Positions 48,365 through 60,639 of a stretch of DNA of 64,000 nucleotides are shown one piece after another. Made by a program: the position numbers and the translations under genes. The notes under the pieces were generated by a model that saw only the letters and a list, made by a program, of their open reading frames with translations, was not told where the DNA came from and ran no database searches. The DNA comes from Parapristionchus giblindavisi (Eukaryota > Nematoda > Chromadorea > Rhabditida > Diplogasteridae): the NCBI GenBank assembly GCA_943737045.1, contig CALSFV010000202.1:496001-560000 (forward strand), in the 5' to 3' direction. The first letter of the stretch is position 1, and every line of letters starts with the position of its first letter.

Positions 48365-48769
48365 AGCACCCGGTATCCTCGACCCCCTATACCATAGTGC
48401 CCGCGGGTGAACGTCAGCACATCCACGGGCGATCGTCGGGCGTTAGCCGGACGATCACCGGTCGATAGGCGGGCGCCCGCCGGGCGCCCGTCCGGCGCCC
48501 GCTTATCGACCGGCGATCGCCCGGCTAACGCCCGACGATCGCCCGTTCAAAAAGGGGAGAATGTACTGATCTGCTTTTCTGAATGGTTTTTTAAAACTTA
48601 GTTCATAGTTTAAACTAGAGATACATCGACTGGCAGGTCAAAACATTTTCGTGAAATGTTATCTTCGCCATATCATCGAAAGTTGTTTCCTCTTCCTCCT
48701 TAAATTCTCTGCTTCGTTTTAATTGAGACAAGCATATTCAACCTGCCTATTAATTTCAACATATAAGAT

Positions 48770-50826
48770 AATACTGATGTGGGTTTAAAATCTTGGAAAA
48801 GTAAAAAAAGTAGTGTTAATTTCTTAACTGGAAAAGTAGTTGTAAAAGTAGCTGGAGTCGTAGTTGACGAACTCTTACAACGAAAACCCTTATTCGTTTG
48901 TTGGATTACGGTATTTCTAAATTTCTTGGCATTTTGCCAACCAAGACTTCTGTCTTGACGTTTTCATGGCTTAAATGCTTGTATTTTTATAATTTTACCG
49001 TTTTTAACGTTATGCGAGCTCACAAACTAATATATATGACACTCACAACCTCTCTGCCACCACACTTGCATTTATGACTGCTAACGTTCTTTTATTGTCG
49101 ATGCGAATACTTCTACCAGATCAACTCTGTTTCTTTGCAGGCGTTTCCCTTCGAACTTTTCGATAATCCCGCTGATTATCGATCTCACGTCAAGTGTTCG
49201 TCGTCGGCTTATGAGGATTGACTCGTGATCGGTTAGTTTCATTTATATTCGCGCTCTTTTTTCATTTTAGTTTATATTTAACGCTCAAATACACTAGAAA
49301 CATCTATATTGCGTTAGTTTAAGGTTGTTATCACCTTACTTTCACATATCTTACTCCTTTATTAGTAATTCATTCATACAATGTCAATTTACAATGTATT
49401 TTCTCCAGGAAACGGCTCAAACGAGTGTGGATTCGTCGCGGTTTTTTCTTCGTAAATTTCGAAATGCTGCGTCATTTTCACTCAGATAAGCTTTACCTAC
49501 CTTAAACTTACCTTATAATGAATGGAGTGAGGCTTGTGGACTAATTATTGCAGGTTTTTTCGGGCCTGCAAACGGTCAGTGGTGCTGTAGTTGTTGACCT
49601 TCTCGCTGGGATTCAACAGGTATAAATCTTTGATTTTATGAATTCTCCCACTATTTGATCACTAACACTACACACTATTGCTACTCATGTTTTCAATTAA
49701 AATAATGGAGAAACCTCAAGTTTTTATTTTCTGCTTTTATAATTTCTCCTTCAAAGTATCTTAACTCCATCTTTAAGATGTCTTCTCAATCATTACTACT
49801 TCATCGTCATCGTGATCACAGCCATTTCCCTATACTACCTACCATTGTATTATCTCTATTTTCTCCATGAGTTGTAAAGTATTGGAATCATAGATACGAA
49901 CAATAAAAAGAACATCTTTATATTTCTGATCGACATAAATACAAAAAAACAGAGATCAACGTTTGGCGATTACTCCCAGCGAGAAGGTCAACAACCACAG
50001 CACCACTGACCGTTTGCAGGCCCGAAAAAGCCTGCAATAATTAGTCCACAAGCCTCACTCCATTCATTATAAGGTAAGTTTAAGGTAGGTAAAGCTTATC
50101 TGAGTGAAAATGACGCAGCATTTCGAAATTTACGAAGAAAAAACCGCGACGAATCAACACTCGTTTGAGCCGTTTCCTGGAGAAAATACATTGTAAATTG
50201 ACATTGTATGAATGAATTACTAATAAAGGAGTAAGATATGTGAAAGTAAGGTGATAACAACCTTAAACTAACGCAATATAGATGTTTCTAGTGTATTTGA
50301 GCGTTAAATATAAACTAAAATGAAAAAAGAGCGAGAATATAAGTGAAACTAACCGATCATGAGTCAATCCTCATGAGCCGACGACGAACACTTGACGTGA
50401 GATCGATAATCAGCGGGATTATCGAAAAGTTCGAAGGGAAACGCCTGCAAAGAAACAGAGTTGATCTGGTAGAAGTATTCGCATCGACAATAAAAGAACG
50501 TTAGCAGTCATAAATGCAAGTGTGGTGGCAGAGAGGTTGTGAGTGTCATATATATTAGTTTGTGAGCTCGCATAACGTTAAAAACGGTAAAATTATAAAA
50601 ATACAAGCATTTAAGCCATGAAAACGTCAAGACAGAAGTCTTGGTTGGCAAAATGCCAAGAAATTTAGAAATACCGTAATCCAACAAACGAATAAGGGTT
50701 TTCGTTGTAAGAGTTCGTCAACTACGACTCTAGCTACTTTTACAACTACTTTTCCAGTTATGAAATTAACACTACTTTTCCATTCCACGTTGTACTTTTT
50801 CAAGATTTTAACACCGCATTACTTGA
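48770..50826. repeat. inverted duplication, arms of about 850 bp
   Basis: The left arm 48770-49613 and right arm 49976-50826 are nearly identical in reverse. The loop is about 360 bp. The left arm carries two exon-like segments on + (49141-49221, 49554-49619); the right arm carries their mirror images. High identity suggests recent origin or gene conversion. Confidence 0.8.
49141..49221 (+). CDS. exon-like segment with stop in the inverted duplication
   Basis: An acceptor (tttctttgcag) is followed by an open phase-0 stretch reading AFPFELFDNPADYRSHVKCS and then SSAYED and TGA. It could be an alternative terminal exon. It is repeated in reverse orientation in the right arm near 50380-50450. 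Confidence 0.25.
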   Translation, partial: AFPFELFDNPADYRSHVKCSSSAYED

Positions 50827-50905
50827 TGATTTTTGATATTAGATTTGTGTGTTCAAGGATATATCTACCGTACTCCTTTTTGTATTCTCTCAATTGTAGT
50901 GATCA

Positions 50906-50958
<53 letters not shown>

Positions 50959-52185
50959 CCCCCCCCGATGACTTATTCATAATAGTGAGAACATGAGGGA
51001 ACGAGTAGACTGAAGATTGTATGTGTTCATGTCTTCCAATCCTCCTTCTCCCCTACCCAGATCTCCCCCTTACCCCTCCTCTCCCTCTCCCCTACCCCTC
51101 ACCTCCCTTTCCCCCCACCCCTCCTCTCCCTCTCCCTTACCCCTCCTCTCCCTCTCCCCTACCCCTCACCTCCCTCTCCCCCACCCCTCCTCTCCCTTCC
51201 CCCCCACCCCTCCTCTCCCTCTCCCCTACCTCTCACCTCCCTTTCCCCCACCTCTCCTCTCCATTTCCCCCACCCCTCCTCTCCCTCTCCCCTACCCCTC
51301 ATCTCCCTCTCCCCTACCTCTCCTCTCCCCTACCTCTCCTCTCCCTCTCCCCTACCTCTCCTCTCCCTCTCCTCTCCCTCTCCCCTACCTCTCCTCTCCC
51401 TCTCCCCTACCCCTCACCCCCCTCTCCCCTACCCCTCCTCTCCCTCTCCCCTACCCCTCCTCTCCCTCTCCCCTACCTCTCCTCTCCCTCTCCCCTACCC
51501 CTCATCTCCCTCTCCCTTACCCCTCCTCTCCCTCTCCCAAACCCTTCCTCTCCCTCTCCCCTACCCCTCATCTCCCTCTCCCCTACTCCTCATATCCCTC
51601 TCCCTTACCCCTCCTCTCCCTCTCCCCCACCCTCCTCTCCATCTCCCCTACCCCTCATCTCCCTCTCCCCTACCCCTCATCTCCCTCTCCCCTACCCCTC
51701 CTCTCCCTCTCCCCCACCCCTCAATTTGAAAATGTTATTTTCGCACTCAGTTAGGCCAGTCTAACAATAATCAATAAAAACGGAGGAAATCAATTTTTTT
51801 CTGTCGAATCTTTTCATACACTTTTACAGGAGATCCGTGATAAAATGATGATCTTATTAGGTTTTTTCCCTGGTGTTTCCTATAACGCCTTTTAGTGTTG
51901 CCTAATAGATTTTGGTCAAGAACATTACAGTAACTTACTGTATCTATTGATTGTGAGTTGGCGAAGGTCAAGGCTAGAGCTTTTCTCATTCATAACAAGT
52001 AAATTGTGTTGAAGTCAAACAGTGGTAGCAAAATATTGAGACACCATAATAAAATGAATGATTTTATAGAAAATCCTGATTTATTCTAAACGTTTGAGTC
52101 AATTTCGATATATGATTTGTTTTTTGATCCCATAATGAATATATAATTGAATGAATAGAAGATGAGGAATATTGATTTATTTTTG

Positions 52186-52218
<33 letters not shown>

Positions 52219-52289
52219 AGGAGATGACCGACTACATCCATCACCTCGATGAGTGTGCCATGCCTAAAGCATTCAAGGCTCTTAGATAA
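49554..52289 (+). CDS. two phase-compatible exons ending in a stop (unknown protein)
   Basis: Exon 49554-49619 (acceptor ttattgcag, donor cag|gtata) encodes VFSGLQTVSGAVVVDLLAGI plus QQ. Exon 52221-52289 (acceptor ttattacag) encodes a helical-looking end with HHLDECAMPKAFKALR and stop TAA. Both are phase 0 and so are the exons starting at 43.4 kb, so these may be the 3' end of that gene. The first exon lies in the left arm of an inverted duplication and is repeated in reverse at 49976-50043. No family is recognised. Confidence 0.33.
50908..50967. repeat. TC microsatellite and C tract
   Basis: (TC)n from about 50912 followed by a run of C ending near 50966. Confidence 0.9.
51035..51722. repeat. 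polypyrimidine minisatellite
   Basis: About 690 bp built from a roughly 18-21 bp unit, ctcccctacccctcctct with variants. Long Pro/Ser/Leu open frames exist in two frames only because the repeat lacks purine-rich stops. Not a gene. Confidence 0.9.
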
Positions 52290-52611
52290 GATGATCCACT
52301 ACCTCCATCCATCCATCTTTCCCCTTTAGTCTTTAATTCTTTTGTATGACTCCCTCTCATTCTCCAGATGATCGATCCATTCTTTACTTACAAGTGTACT
52401 CCCTCTTGTTGTAGTCAATGGAATGAATAGCAGATACAGGTAGTATATCTAGTATTGATTGATTCAGTGATCGATCGATGGCATGGTTTATACAGCGATT
52501 CAAATTCACAAAATATCGATTAGTAACCCGAATTGATCGAATCAACTTCTTTACATATGGACACAGTGAATTTGTTGTTGTTGCGTTCGTGTCTGGATAT
52601 TTTGTAGTGTC

Positions 52612-53157
52612 GGATTTGCGGGTGATAAGACGTTTCAGAAATTTCACTTCAGAAAGTGCTATTTGAGAAAATCCTCTTCAGAAAAGGACGTTTCAGAAAT
52701 TTCCATTTCAGATATGATTTTCCAGAAAAGGACGTTTCATAAATTTTTTTTCAGAAATTCCATCTCAGAAAAGGACGTTTCAGAAATTTTTTTTCAGAAA
52801 TATCAACTCAGAAAAGGACGTTTCAGAAAATAAATTAAATTAAATTTAGATGTAGTAGCATTCAATTACAACGGGAAAATTTTCTGAAACGTCCTTTTCT
52901 GAGTTGATATTTCTGAAAAAAATTTTCTGAAACGTCCTTTTCTGAGTTGGAATTTCTGAAGTGCCAATTTCTGAAACGTCCTTTTCTGAGTTGGAATTTC
53001 TGAAATGAAAATTTCTGAAACGTCCTTTTCTGGAAAAGATTTTCCGAAATGGCCTTTTCTGAAGCGAAATTTCTGAAACGTCCTTTTCTGAAAATTAGTT
53101 TCTGAAGTGTCCTTTTCCGAAGTGAAATTTCTGAAATGTCTTATCACCGGATTTGCG
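52612..53157. mobile_element. foldback element, 528 bp, 9-bp target duplication
   Basis: The element is 52621-53148, flanked by GGATTTGCG (52612-52620, 53149-53157). Ends GGTGATAAGACGTTTCAGAA and, reversed, GGTGATAAGACATTTCAGAA. The arms are made of tandem aaaaggacgtttcagaaatt units. A 9-bp duplication fits Mutator-like elements. Confidence 0.85.
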
Positions 53158-53199
53158 CACAGCCTTTCCACCAACATGCCCACCTATGCCCTTATCAAG

Positions 53200-53792
53200 C
53201 ACCGATCTGCAATGACAATATTAATTGTTTTCCCCTTTTGTTATACCTGTCAACCAACAGCTAGAACGTACATCTATATCAATTAATAGTTCGAAACTAC
53301 ACGAAGTATTTCAGCGTTTTTGCTTCAGGAATACTGTAACAAAATCTTTAAAAATGATTAACACATCTCTCGAAAAGCTTCTGTGATGTTTCTCTCGTAA
53401 AACCTTGAAATGTTGATAAACAGTCGGGCAATAATAAAATGGACACTTATGCCGAATATGCCGTTTTCATGCCGAAATATGCCGAAAAAATATTCGGCAT
53501 CTGCCGTTATGCCGTATGCCGAAAATAAGCTCATGCCGCACAGCCCTGATCTATATCAATTAATAGTTCGAAACTACACGAATTCACCGGGTTATGCATG
53601 CGTGCTGACAAACCTTTTGTCGTTAAATGTGACGTCGCAAGCGTTGAGGCCTCCACCAAACCGTTGCCTGCGTTCATGCATACGGAATCTGACCAAACGC
53701 TCGCTTTCTTTATCTGCGAGAGAGTGTGACCAGTGCGGAGAGTCTCAAATTAGCGTGGATTATGCACATCAAATGTAGTATTTGCTTTTCAG
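53200..53792. repeat. mixed repeats
   Basis: The phrase atctatatcaattaatagtt recurs at 53271 and 53550. 53455-53530 repeats atgccg-rich units. 53690-53775 is a fragment of the 16.2-kb MITE family. The long open frame across it is not supported as a gene. Confidence 0.45.
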
Positions 53793-54419
53793 ACGGACAA
53801 GAAGGAGGGTCGTCGGTAAGGTCTTCGTGCCCAATTCGCCCTCTCTGCCTAAAAGGAGCTCAAACTATAGTGAGTATACTGTAACATTATTGATTTTCCG
53901 TTGTGGATATACTGTAGGTCGTTAGATTATTGATTGGTCAATTGATTTATTTCAGCCATTAGTACCTGCTCGATTGCGGAGAAGGATGAGGCGACGGCGG
54001 CTTGCACGCATAGGGTCCTCAGGGTACGGTAGTGCGTTTATTGATTGATTGATTGGTGCAGGTGGTGGATAAGCGATCTTGTTTTTCGAATTTGGCGGAC
54101 CCCCAAAATGTTCTCTCAAATCGGGATAATCGGCCAAAAATCTATGTAAATATATAGTCTTTATCGTAACAACCCCCCCCCCCTCCAAAAATTACTACTT
54201 GATATGACAACTCCAATGTGTATAGGAATATGGTATCGACTGAGATACTATCGATTGATGATGATTGCTTTTAAATCTATGAATATCGCGATCTCAGCGC
54301 CAATCTCATTAGGGGATTCATGGTGAGACATATTATTGATTGATTTGTGATCGATAATGAGAGATTATTGATTGATTGATTAATTCTTTTTTTTCAGACG
54401 TTTCTGCTCGAGCTCGTGA
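53793..54419 (+). CDS. possible 3' end of a basic protein (three exons)
   Basis: Segments 53793-53815, 53956-54023 and 54398-54419 have usable acceptors and donors and join in one frame. They give GQEGGSS, then PLVPARLRRRMRRRRLARIG, then GRFCSSS and TGA. The upstream start was not found. The arginine-rich middle could be chance in GC-rich sequence. No family is recognised. Confidence 0.25.
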
Positions 54420-55539
54420 TGGTTAACCACCACTACTTCCGACTGCTTTAGAGGAGCCACAAGGTGGGATTGCTCACGCAGGTATGAGTACTATGCCGGT
54501 GTGAACATAGGAATTGAGGGATGGGTTACTGTAGTCACTTACAGTACATGGGGAAAGGCTGAACATACAAATATGTATAAGGTTAGCGCGTCTTGTTAGT
54601 TTTTTTTTTTTTAATTTGGAAAAGAATCTATTGCTTGAGGTTGATATTTCCTCCCAATTGGAAGGATCGTGGTGACGTCATTCTGCCACCGCTCCATCTA
54701 CTCGAGCTGATCAGTAAGTCTAGACTATTAATTCTTTTTTATAATTGTTTATAAATCGTTAATATTGTTGTATTGCAGATTGATCTTCATGTGCCCCACG
54801 GCCAATCTATAGGTCGCCCTCTTCATCTCCTTTGGCACTAAGGACTGGCCAAGTCTTTCTCTAAGAGGTCTTTCTCTTTCTCTATTTCCAATCAAGAATT
54901 TAATTATTTATGTTTAGAATAATTCTTTATTAATCGTTTAAAATGTCGAATTGCAGTTCATGTGCTCTTCGTCCGCTCGATGGGGAAGACAATCTTCGCG
55001 TCCTTCCAGCACCGTCTCTATATCGATGCCAGTAACCTCCCCCACTAGCTCATCGTTTTTTTTACAAAGAATTCATAACAAGGAATTTAAAAAATAAAAG
55101 ATTTATCGTTTGTCTTACGGATAAACTTGTTATTGTTCATCATATTGACAACACAATAATAGACAATACGATGTTGAAATTATTTTTCCAAAAATGTGTT
55201 TTAGTCAAAAACGATTCGCTGAGTAAATTCTTCTTGAAACTTTTTTCCATGAAGTCTTGCTACATACCCATACAAAGTTTGGCACTTCTTTGGTTTCTGG
55301 CCCAGGTGATATTACAGATTAATTCTAGTCATTTCTCATTCCTCATCACTCATTATTCATTTCTCGTAGTAACCGATCCTTTTCTCGGTTGAGGTAAAAC
55401 CAACCGCATCATGATTGATAGAATGATTAAATGAGAGTTTTGCCTCCTCTTTTCCCATACTCTATCATCATAATCCAATTTCATTCCCATATCACCACAT
55501 TCCCCTATAAAAACATTCGATTCCTAATCTCCGGTTCAG

Positions 55540-55724
55540 TCCAGAGCTCTCCCATCTTGAGGAGAGCTCGGGGAGCATTTCGCCCCCGTGGACATCGTCC
55601 TCCCAGTGAGGAGGACGACCCCTTCATTCGATCGAAAAGATCGAAATGGGGAGGGGGGGTGAACGAGCGGGGTGGGCCAGAAATCAAAGAAGTTCCCAAA
55701 GTTTCATGTTATGTCCCCGGGTAG
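55540..55724 (+). CDS. possible terminal exon of a basic protein
   Basis: After the acceptor ctccggttcag the frame is open to TAG 55722-55724, with a charged, protein-like composition (PRGHRPPSEEDDPFIRSKRS; ends PKVSCYVPG). An internal donor-like gtgaac at 55661 is a possible alternative. No upstream exon could be linked. Confidence 0.33.
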
Positions 55725-57152
55725 ATTCGAGTGATTGGCTCTCGTTTTTTTGCCCTACTCCTCCCTCTCCCTCTCCTTGTTGTCTTCCTTATGACACTTT
55801 CAATTATCTGATATTGAACCCCCGTTATCACTACTACTACTAGTAATTATGAGAATATATATGGATAAGCGGAGGATCCCCTCCCTCTCCCTAGTGTGAT
55901 TTGTGATATATCAATGTTTTATCCTAATTCATTAGAGATGTTTTCTATCTCTCTTCAAAACCATCTATAGCTTCAGTAATCTACCTTTGCTTAAAGGGGC
56001 GAACCAGTTGAATCTATCCCCGCTATTGCGGTTTGAGTTGGCTTTGGTATGTCTTTAAAAGTGTTCGCTATAACTTTTTTTTTGATCCATGCAACATTTT
56101 GCTCGAGTGCACGCATTATTTAATTATTATTTTTAATGTTTGCAATAGAATTGTGATATAGTAGCAAAGACAATGATAAAGTATTACCCATTTATGATAA
56201 ATTTTACCGCAACTTGTGACTATTTCGTTTGAACAGTAAAAGTGGAGCTGAACCGAAGAAATGTGAAATTTTACTTGGATTTTACGAAAAAAGCGTTGTG
56301 AATACAAAAGGAAAAGACATCGAAGTTTGAAACAATCTGCAATGTAAATAAAAAGAATAGAAAACAATAATCTCCACTTGTACCCTTTTGTTTTCACGTA
56401 TATTTTACTTTTCGTTACTGTTTTAACCTTATTGTTAAATGTGAAAATGGAAAAAAAGAGTGATAATTATTTTGGATGATTCATCCCTATCTCTAGGTAG
56501 TTACATATCGCCAATGAAAGATGTCTATGATGTCAGTGAATAGTGAGACAATATGAAGATAGCAATAGCAGACCTTTGCAATCTCTGTAAAATCTTAAAC
56601 TCATTTGTATTCGGAAATATTTCATCTAAGCTTGAATTTGACGGACACGTACTCGCAAATGTAGCGCCGCATAATAGCGTTCAGAAATGGCGAAAGTTGG
56701 GATGGAGCAGATTTTGAGATCCTACCCAAAAACAATCAAAAACATGCGAATATAAATGAGAAAAAAATGGGAAAAAAAAAGAATATGAAAAAATACACGC
56801 GCGGACGTTTAAAGATGCTTCAGCTATACTCATATTATAAAGAATAATGAAGAGGATAAGGGACTGTTAGTTATAACAATTTATTTATTTATTTATATTT
56901 TACTATTAAAATGCACATATTGTTGTTCTTTTGCACATAATGTTCGTGTAATGAAACAACAACATTGTCCTGCAACTTTTTATTTCAAAAACAGTTCCGG
57001 ACTATTTTATGGGCATCGTCTCGTACGAACTCTCAGACGATTGCACGATCCCTCTGAATTTTAAATAGTTTGAAAATTAAAAATAAATTACTTTGCTTAG
57101 ACTACCATAACGGGTACCAAGACCTGATAGAGTAGCGTACCATATAATGAGG
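55725..57152. other. no gene seen
   Basis: AT-rich intergenic sequence with short A/T-rich simple repeats (e.g. 56880-56900). No exon with splice support was found on either strand. Confidence 0.4.
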
Positions 57153-59800
57153 TCAGTGGTATGAAGAGCGAACGAATGAACGAGCCGTTGTGACATCCTC
57201 AATCGATGGAATGACACGAAGATCTTCCATTGATTGGACTGAGAAGTCACGCATCTGACGACTATAGGGCTGAAAATAATGAATACAATAACCCGAACGG
57301 GGACAGTAATCGAACGATACCGTACCCTGAGACGATCATAGGGGTTAGAGCTCTCGAATGGATCGACGATCTGGTGGAGATCATGCAGGGACTCAGCCGA
57401 GAGATGGTACTTATTCACGGCCTGATATCGATTTTATGAGATATGAGATCCAAAGACGAAATCCTACATTTAAATAAATCAATACCTTATCTTGATGAGG
57501 ATTATAGAACCAATCTGAAGAGGCTGAACTCCAATCGGATACTACATCCAGACCAATCTCAACATTAGTCAACTCTTCAGAGGGGAGGAATGACATCTGC
57601 TGAAAATTAATCGACTTTGAAATTAACCCTAAAGATGGGGACACACGAAAAGAATGATTGGCTCCAACCACGATGGGAATGAGCCCCCTCATACATATAC
57701 TGTAAGTAAAAAGTGTGTTTATGTTCAGTTTGCGACCGGCACTCAACCTTTGCCCTCTCATTAGGCCCCTTCCCATCTCCCTTTCTCCATTCCCTGCACT
57801 ATTGAACATCTTTCAATCGTGATTATGTCAATCAATACGCTGAATCATTATAAAAGAAATAGTATGTGGTGACTTATATGACTTTTGCTACCATCCTGTC
57901 TTCACAGTTTATTCACGAAAATATTCGTGGGACACCATCTTTAAACGACAAAGCGAATGTGAGAACTAGGCCAGAAGTGGAGTAGATAGCAATATCATTG
58001 GCTACAGTATACTGTATACTACACTATACTACAGTATGAACATCAACGACTACAGTATACCATATATAATATATATTTATTCACCATAAGGTAAACGTGT
58101 ATGAAACAATAAATATTAAGCAAATGGGTGAAGTACAATTTCTAGGGGTAAAATAAATGAGGATAAAGGAGGTAACGGAATTGAGGGGATTGAACATTGA
58201 ATACAAGTATAATAATGATAACGAAGTTGCGGCCAAACTGATCAGTCATTGATTTTTAAAAGATGATTCTGTTCTCTGGTCGGGTAAGTAACCGAGCCGC
58301 TCGCAAGAAGAAACTGTTATGCCTGTATTGGAAACGAGACCCACAATTGGAGAAGTTTAATCAATTTCTAGTAACGTAGGTGTTGAAATAGTGGTTTTTA
58401 TTATTTGAAATCCTAGTTTTCCCTCTAAGTAGTTTGATGGACATTTTAATGTCAATGTTTAGCCTGCGCTGCTCGAGAGTGTCAAGACCTAGTTTTGTGT
58501 TGCGTGCACTACTATTCGGCATGAATTGCCACGTATATTTTTGGCAACGTGCAAACAGCCTTCTTGTGAAATAATTCTGTACTTTTTCTAACATTTTTAT
58601 GTCTTTTTTCTGGTAGGGATTGAATACAGTGCAAACGCTCTCTAAAATAGGCCTAATATAAATTGAATATGCTTTTAGTAGAATTATCCACCTTGAACAT
58701 CAATGCCTACAGTATCCTACAATCAATATGAATGACTACAGTACCTTCACTCCACGTTGAGTAGTCTCATAGAATGAGTACTCGCTGTTGGAACGACTCG
58801 AGAATGGGTTGGGCAGATGGATGATGTCATATGAAGATTCCGATGAACGAGCGTACTTGTTCAAAGTCTTCAATTGGGTCACATTATAGTACGGTAGGTC
58901 ATGTAAAGATACGGTACCTCTCCAGGAGGAGGAGCGAAATGGTGATTGGAACCAGCCTAAAAATGTTGGTATACAGTAGGAAACGGGGGGGGGGGTCAAC
59001 CTTCTTACCGAGCGGATCGAGTATTGGGAACCATTCGAAATAATGCTCGTGTTGGAGAGCGAGCTGGCAGGACTCTGCAAATATCAAATCGATACTAGAG
59101 TTAGAGAGTTACGGTAGACAGATTCATGCATACTCTAGGGGGGTAGGCAAAGTCAGGCAGAGCACGAAGATCGGCCTGAGAACGAGAAGAGAAGGCCCGC
59201 TTGTTTTGGGTCTGCAATAATACCGATTAAGACCTCATTACGGTATTTAGTATTCTAAGTAGGTCACACAGACCTCATTGTTCGAAGCGAAAAGATCTGG
59301 AATCGCGTTAATGTTGGTCATAGAACGACGGGAGTAGAGACGTTTGTTCTGAGTCTTAAAGCGACATTTGGGGATTAATAATCTGCAGATTATCGATTGG
59401 TTATCGATTAGTCTACAGTATACCTCATCGTCAAGAGCGAACGCGTCTGGAATCGTGCTCAGATCGAAGTGAGACGCGGTGGAGAAAGCACGCTTGTTCA
59501 AAGTCTGAAATGGAACGATAACTGATTTATCAATCGATAAGCTACAGTACCATCTCATCATACTCCTGCGATGGAACGCGAAGATCGCGCGCACTGTAAG
59601 CACGAGCGTAGGGGTTCTGGCTGGAACAGGGTTACGGTAGGATATGGTATCTATCTAAGGCAGAGTTAAGATATCTATGGTATTTGTCTTAAGGTCTTAA
59701 GATACGGATGCTTAAAGGTTTTAAAGCTCCGAGGTCTTAATGTTCCTAGTTCAAGATCTTAAAATTGGGAGAATAGAGGAAGAACTTACCGAGCGTCCAT
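57153..59800 (-). CDS. Ser/Arg-rich protein of repeated exon modules, 291 aa, unknown function
   Basis: A complete model with ATG at 59800. Exons: 59800-59790, 59620-59551, 59504-59424, 59354-59274, 59211-59134, 59074-59009, 58956-58918, 58867-58745, 57599-57486, 57421-57326, 57269-57153 (stop TGA 57155-57153). The total is 876 nt; every junction after the first is phase 0. Several exons encode variants of one module: N-K/P-R/Y, then A-F/Y-S, then S..DL, then IPD or similar. Examples are TLNKRAFSTASHFDLSTIP, TQNKRLYSRRSMTNINAIP, TQNKRAFSSRSQADLRALP and VNKYHLSAESLHDL. Two exons are 81 nt each, so tandem exon duplication is likely. No signal peptide, membrane segment or known domain is seen. 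The 1.1 kb intron 58744-57600 holds a LINE fragment. The splice pattern makes a real gene likely; the function is not known. Confidence 0.75.
58085..58690 (-). pseudogene. LINE 3' fragment (reverse transcriptase C-terminal part)
   Basis: Minus strand reads AYSIYIRPILESVCTVFNPY, then LEKVQNYFTRRLFARCQKY and LGLDTLEQRRLNIDIKMSI. This is the usual tail of CR1/Jockey-type reverse transcriptases (Y.RPILEY..VWNP; LE.VQ..FTR.L). 5'-truncated; it lies in the long intron of the 57-60 kb gene. Confidence 0.75.
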
Positions 59801-60639
59801 GGTGAATTCGTAGAGAATGAATTAAAAATGAGAAGAGAAATCATTTTCGATAAAAAAGTGGAGAGATTGATGCAAATTCAAGTAGTAAATTAAATTATGA
59901 ATACAAAGAACATTATAATATCATCGTTCATTTTAAACAAATTTTAGTTTCATCCATCATCGTCTCAATCTCATGAAATTGTCATATCATCAACAAGCTT
60001 TTATTAGTCTTTTGAAGCATTATTAATATTCATGTTCAATGTTCAATGTTAATGTTCATGTCCGTATGGGTTAACACACAAAGGACAGAAACAAATAAAA
60101 ACTTTATTAAGGAAATCTGATCCCGAGTTATTTTCAAAGGGATGTTATTCAAGTAAGATTGAGACAAAATTGAAATGCAAGAGCTAAACAGGTACATACT
60201 ACTTAAGTAGCTTTATTTATTATACATGAACGAGCAAGCCCGAACCTCCCCGCCCAACGTTTGGCATCAACATCACAAACAGTTGAGGGGGAGACCCAAC
60301 CTCGAACGAACAATAATTGACCCCATGTATTACTAAGAGTTACCGTAACCCTTATCTACCGCATCCATCAGCTACATCAACATGGATCTACCGTATCTAG
60401 AGTTAAAGTAATCCTAATCTACCATATCGATCAGTTAACTTAGCCCACTACAACGAGATCGATTCGTCTTCATGTCATCTTCTCCCTCTCCATTTCTTGG
60501 CTAGTGTACAGTGAGAAAAAATCGCCCGGTGAGATCTCCGTCGTGAGCTACAGTAATCACACGATTAGAAAGTGTCCCCGTGGTGTGGTGCACACAACAC
60601 TAACTACAGTACTACCTTGCCTCCATTAGTGAACTGCTC
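59801..60639. other. upstream region of the 291-aa gene, no gene seen
   Basis: AT-rich sequence with simple repetition (attcatgttcaatgttcaat at 60024-60060). It would hold the promoter of the minus-strand gene starting at 59800; no motif identified. Confidence 0.35.

Larger units (their letters stand above)
42856..48560. mobile_element. 5.7-kb unit bounded by inverted GC-rich termini
   Basis: The left end reads ACTCCCGTTTTTGAACGGGC. The right end read in reverse is TCTCCCCTTTTTGAACGGGC, so about 19 of 21 positions match. ATGTA lies outside both ends (42851-42855, 48561-48565), a candidate 5-bp target duplication. Subterminal GGGCGAT and CGCCCGCGGGCGATC repeats fill 42872-43075. The right end 48427-48545 is a nearly perfect GC-rich palindrome. 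No transposase is visible. Alternatively, two separate GC-rich hairpin elements happen to flank a host gene; the possible continuation of coding exons beyond 49.5 kb would favour that. Confidence 0.45.

Noticed and set aside
51017..51764. Two overlapping open frames of about 245 residues rich in Pro-Leu-Ser
   Set aside because: They are readings of the polypyrimidine minisatellite in two frames; the repeat simply lacks stops.
51830..51860. A short exon encoding EIRDKMMILL
   Set aside because: It has splice signals, but its end phase does not fit the exon at 52221 in the protein-like frame.
53410..53778. A 122-residue frame on +
   Set aside because: It crosses repeated phrases and a MITE fragment; no splice support.
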